The notes under the pieces were generated by a model. That model was not told where the DNA came from. It worked only from the letters and a program-made list of their open reading frames with translations, and did no database searches. Both the position numbers and the translations under genes were made by a program. This document shows positions 5,986 through 6,024 of a stretch of 6,024 nt of DNA, in pieces. The stretch comes from DATMYQ01 sp035560935 (GTDB lineage: Bacteria; Bacillota; Negativicutes; Sporomusales; Sporomusaceae). Positions within the stretch are counted from its first letter, which is position 1. Each line of letters opens with the position of its first letter. The stretch is taken from the NCBI GenBank assembly GCA_035560935.1, contig DATMYQ010000120.1:1-6024 (forward strand), given 5' to 3'.

Positions 5986-6024
5986 AGTAACCCTGGGTAT
6001 TTACTCAGGGTTACTATTTGTTTT
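5986..6024 (+). terminator. Rho-independent terminator of the queC-folE2 transcript
   Basis: AGTAACCCTG (5986-5995) is perfectly complementary to CAGGGTTACT (6006-6015). The 10-nt loop can add a G-U pair and a further G-C, T-A pairing. The tract ATTTGTTTT (6016-6024) runs to the window edge. It begins 34 bp after the folE2 stop codon and marks the end of this transcription unit. The stem is also palindromic, so it could serve a converging gene on the other side. Confidence 0.92.

Overview
The window looks like a chromosomal segment of a Firmicute (Bacillota). Six genes lie head to tail on the + strand, with short intergenic gaps, Shine-Dalgarno sites and a strong intrinsic terminator at the right edge. 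A mid-GC base composition, a soluble HD-GYP protein, a FolE2-type GTP cyclohydrolase and lar genes together would suit the Negativicutes (for example a Sporomusa- or Pelosinus-like organism). That placement is inference from gene content and has not been tested by search.

Region 1 (about 1-3077) is a nickel-pincer (Lar) locus. A D-2-hydroxyacid dehydrogenase (11-985) is followed 17 bp later by larB (1003-1755). After a 131-bp AT-rich gap comes larC (1887-3077). That gap holds a very good sigma-70/sigma-A-type promoter (TTGATA, 17 bp, TATTAT) with overlapping small inverted repeats in its spacer. LarB and LarC make and nickel-load the pyridinium-based cofactor of LarA-family 2-hydroxyacid racemases/epimerases. 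The neighbouring dehydrogenase plausibly uses one of the enantiomers. Neither larA nor larE is in the window.

Region 2 (about 3078-4371) is a 220-bp non-coding leader rich in potential RNA hairpins, followed by a complete HD-GYP protein predicted to be a cyclic-di-GMP phosphodiesterase. Region 3 (about 4372-6024) is a queuosine-precursor pair: queC (preQ0 synthase) and folE2 (GTP cyclohydrolase IB). They are separated by one base and end at a perfect 10-bp terminator hairpin. The 91 bp before queC can fold so that its Shine-Dalgarno site pairs with sequence just after the HD-GYP stop codon.

The coding content is conventional and confidently recognised. The parts worth a second look are the three intergenic leaders (larC, HD-GYP, queC). 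None matches a riboswitch class I can recognise by eye, but all carry ordered structure near their start codons. I did not find convincing evidence of an entirely new multi-gene system.
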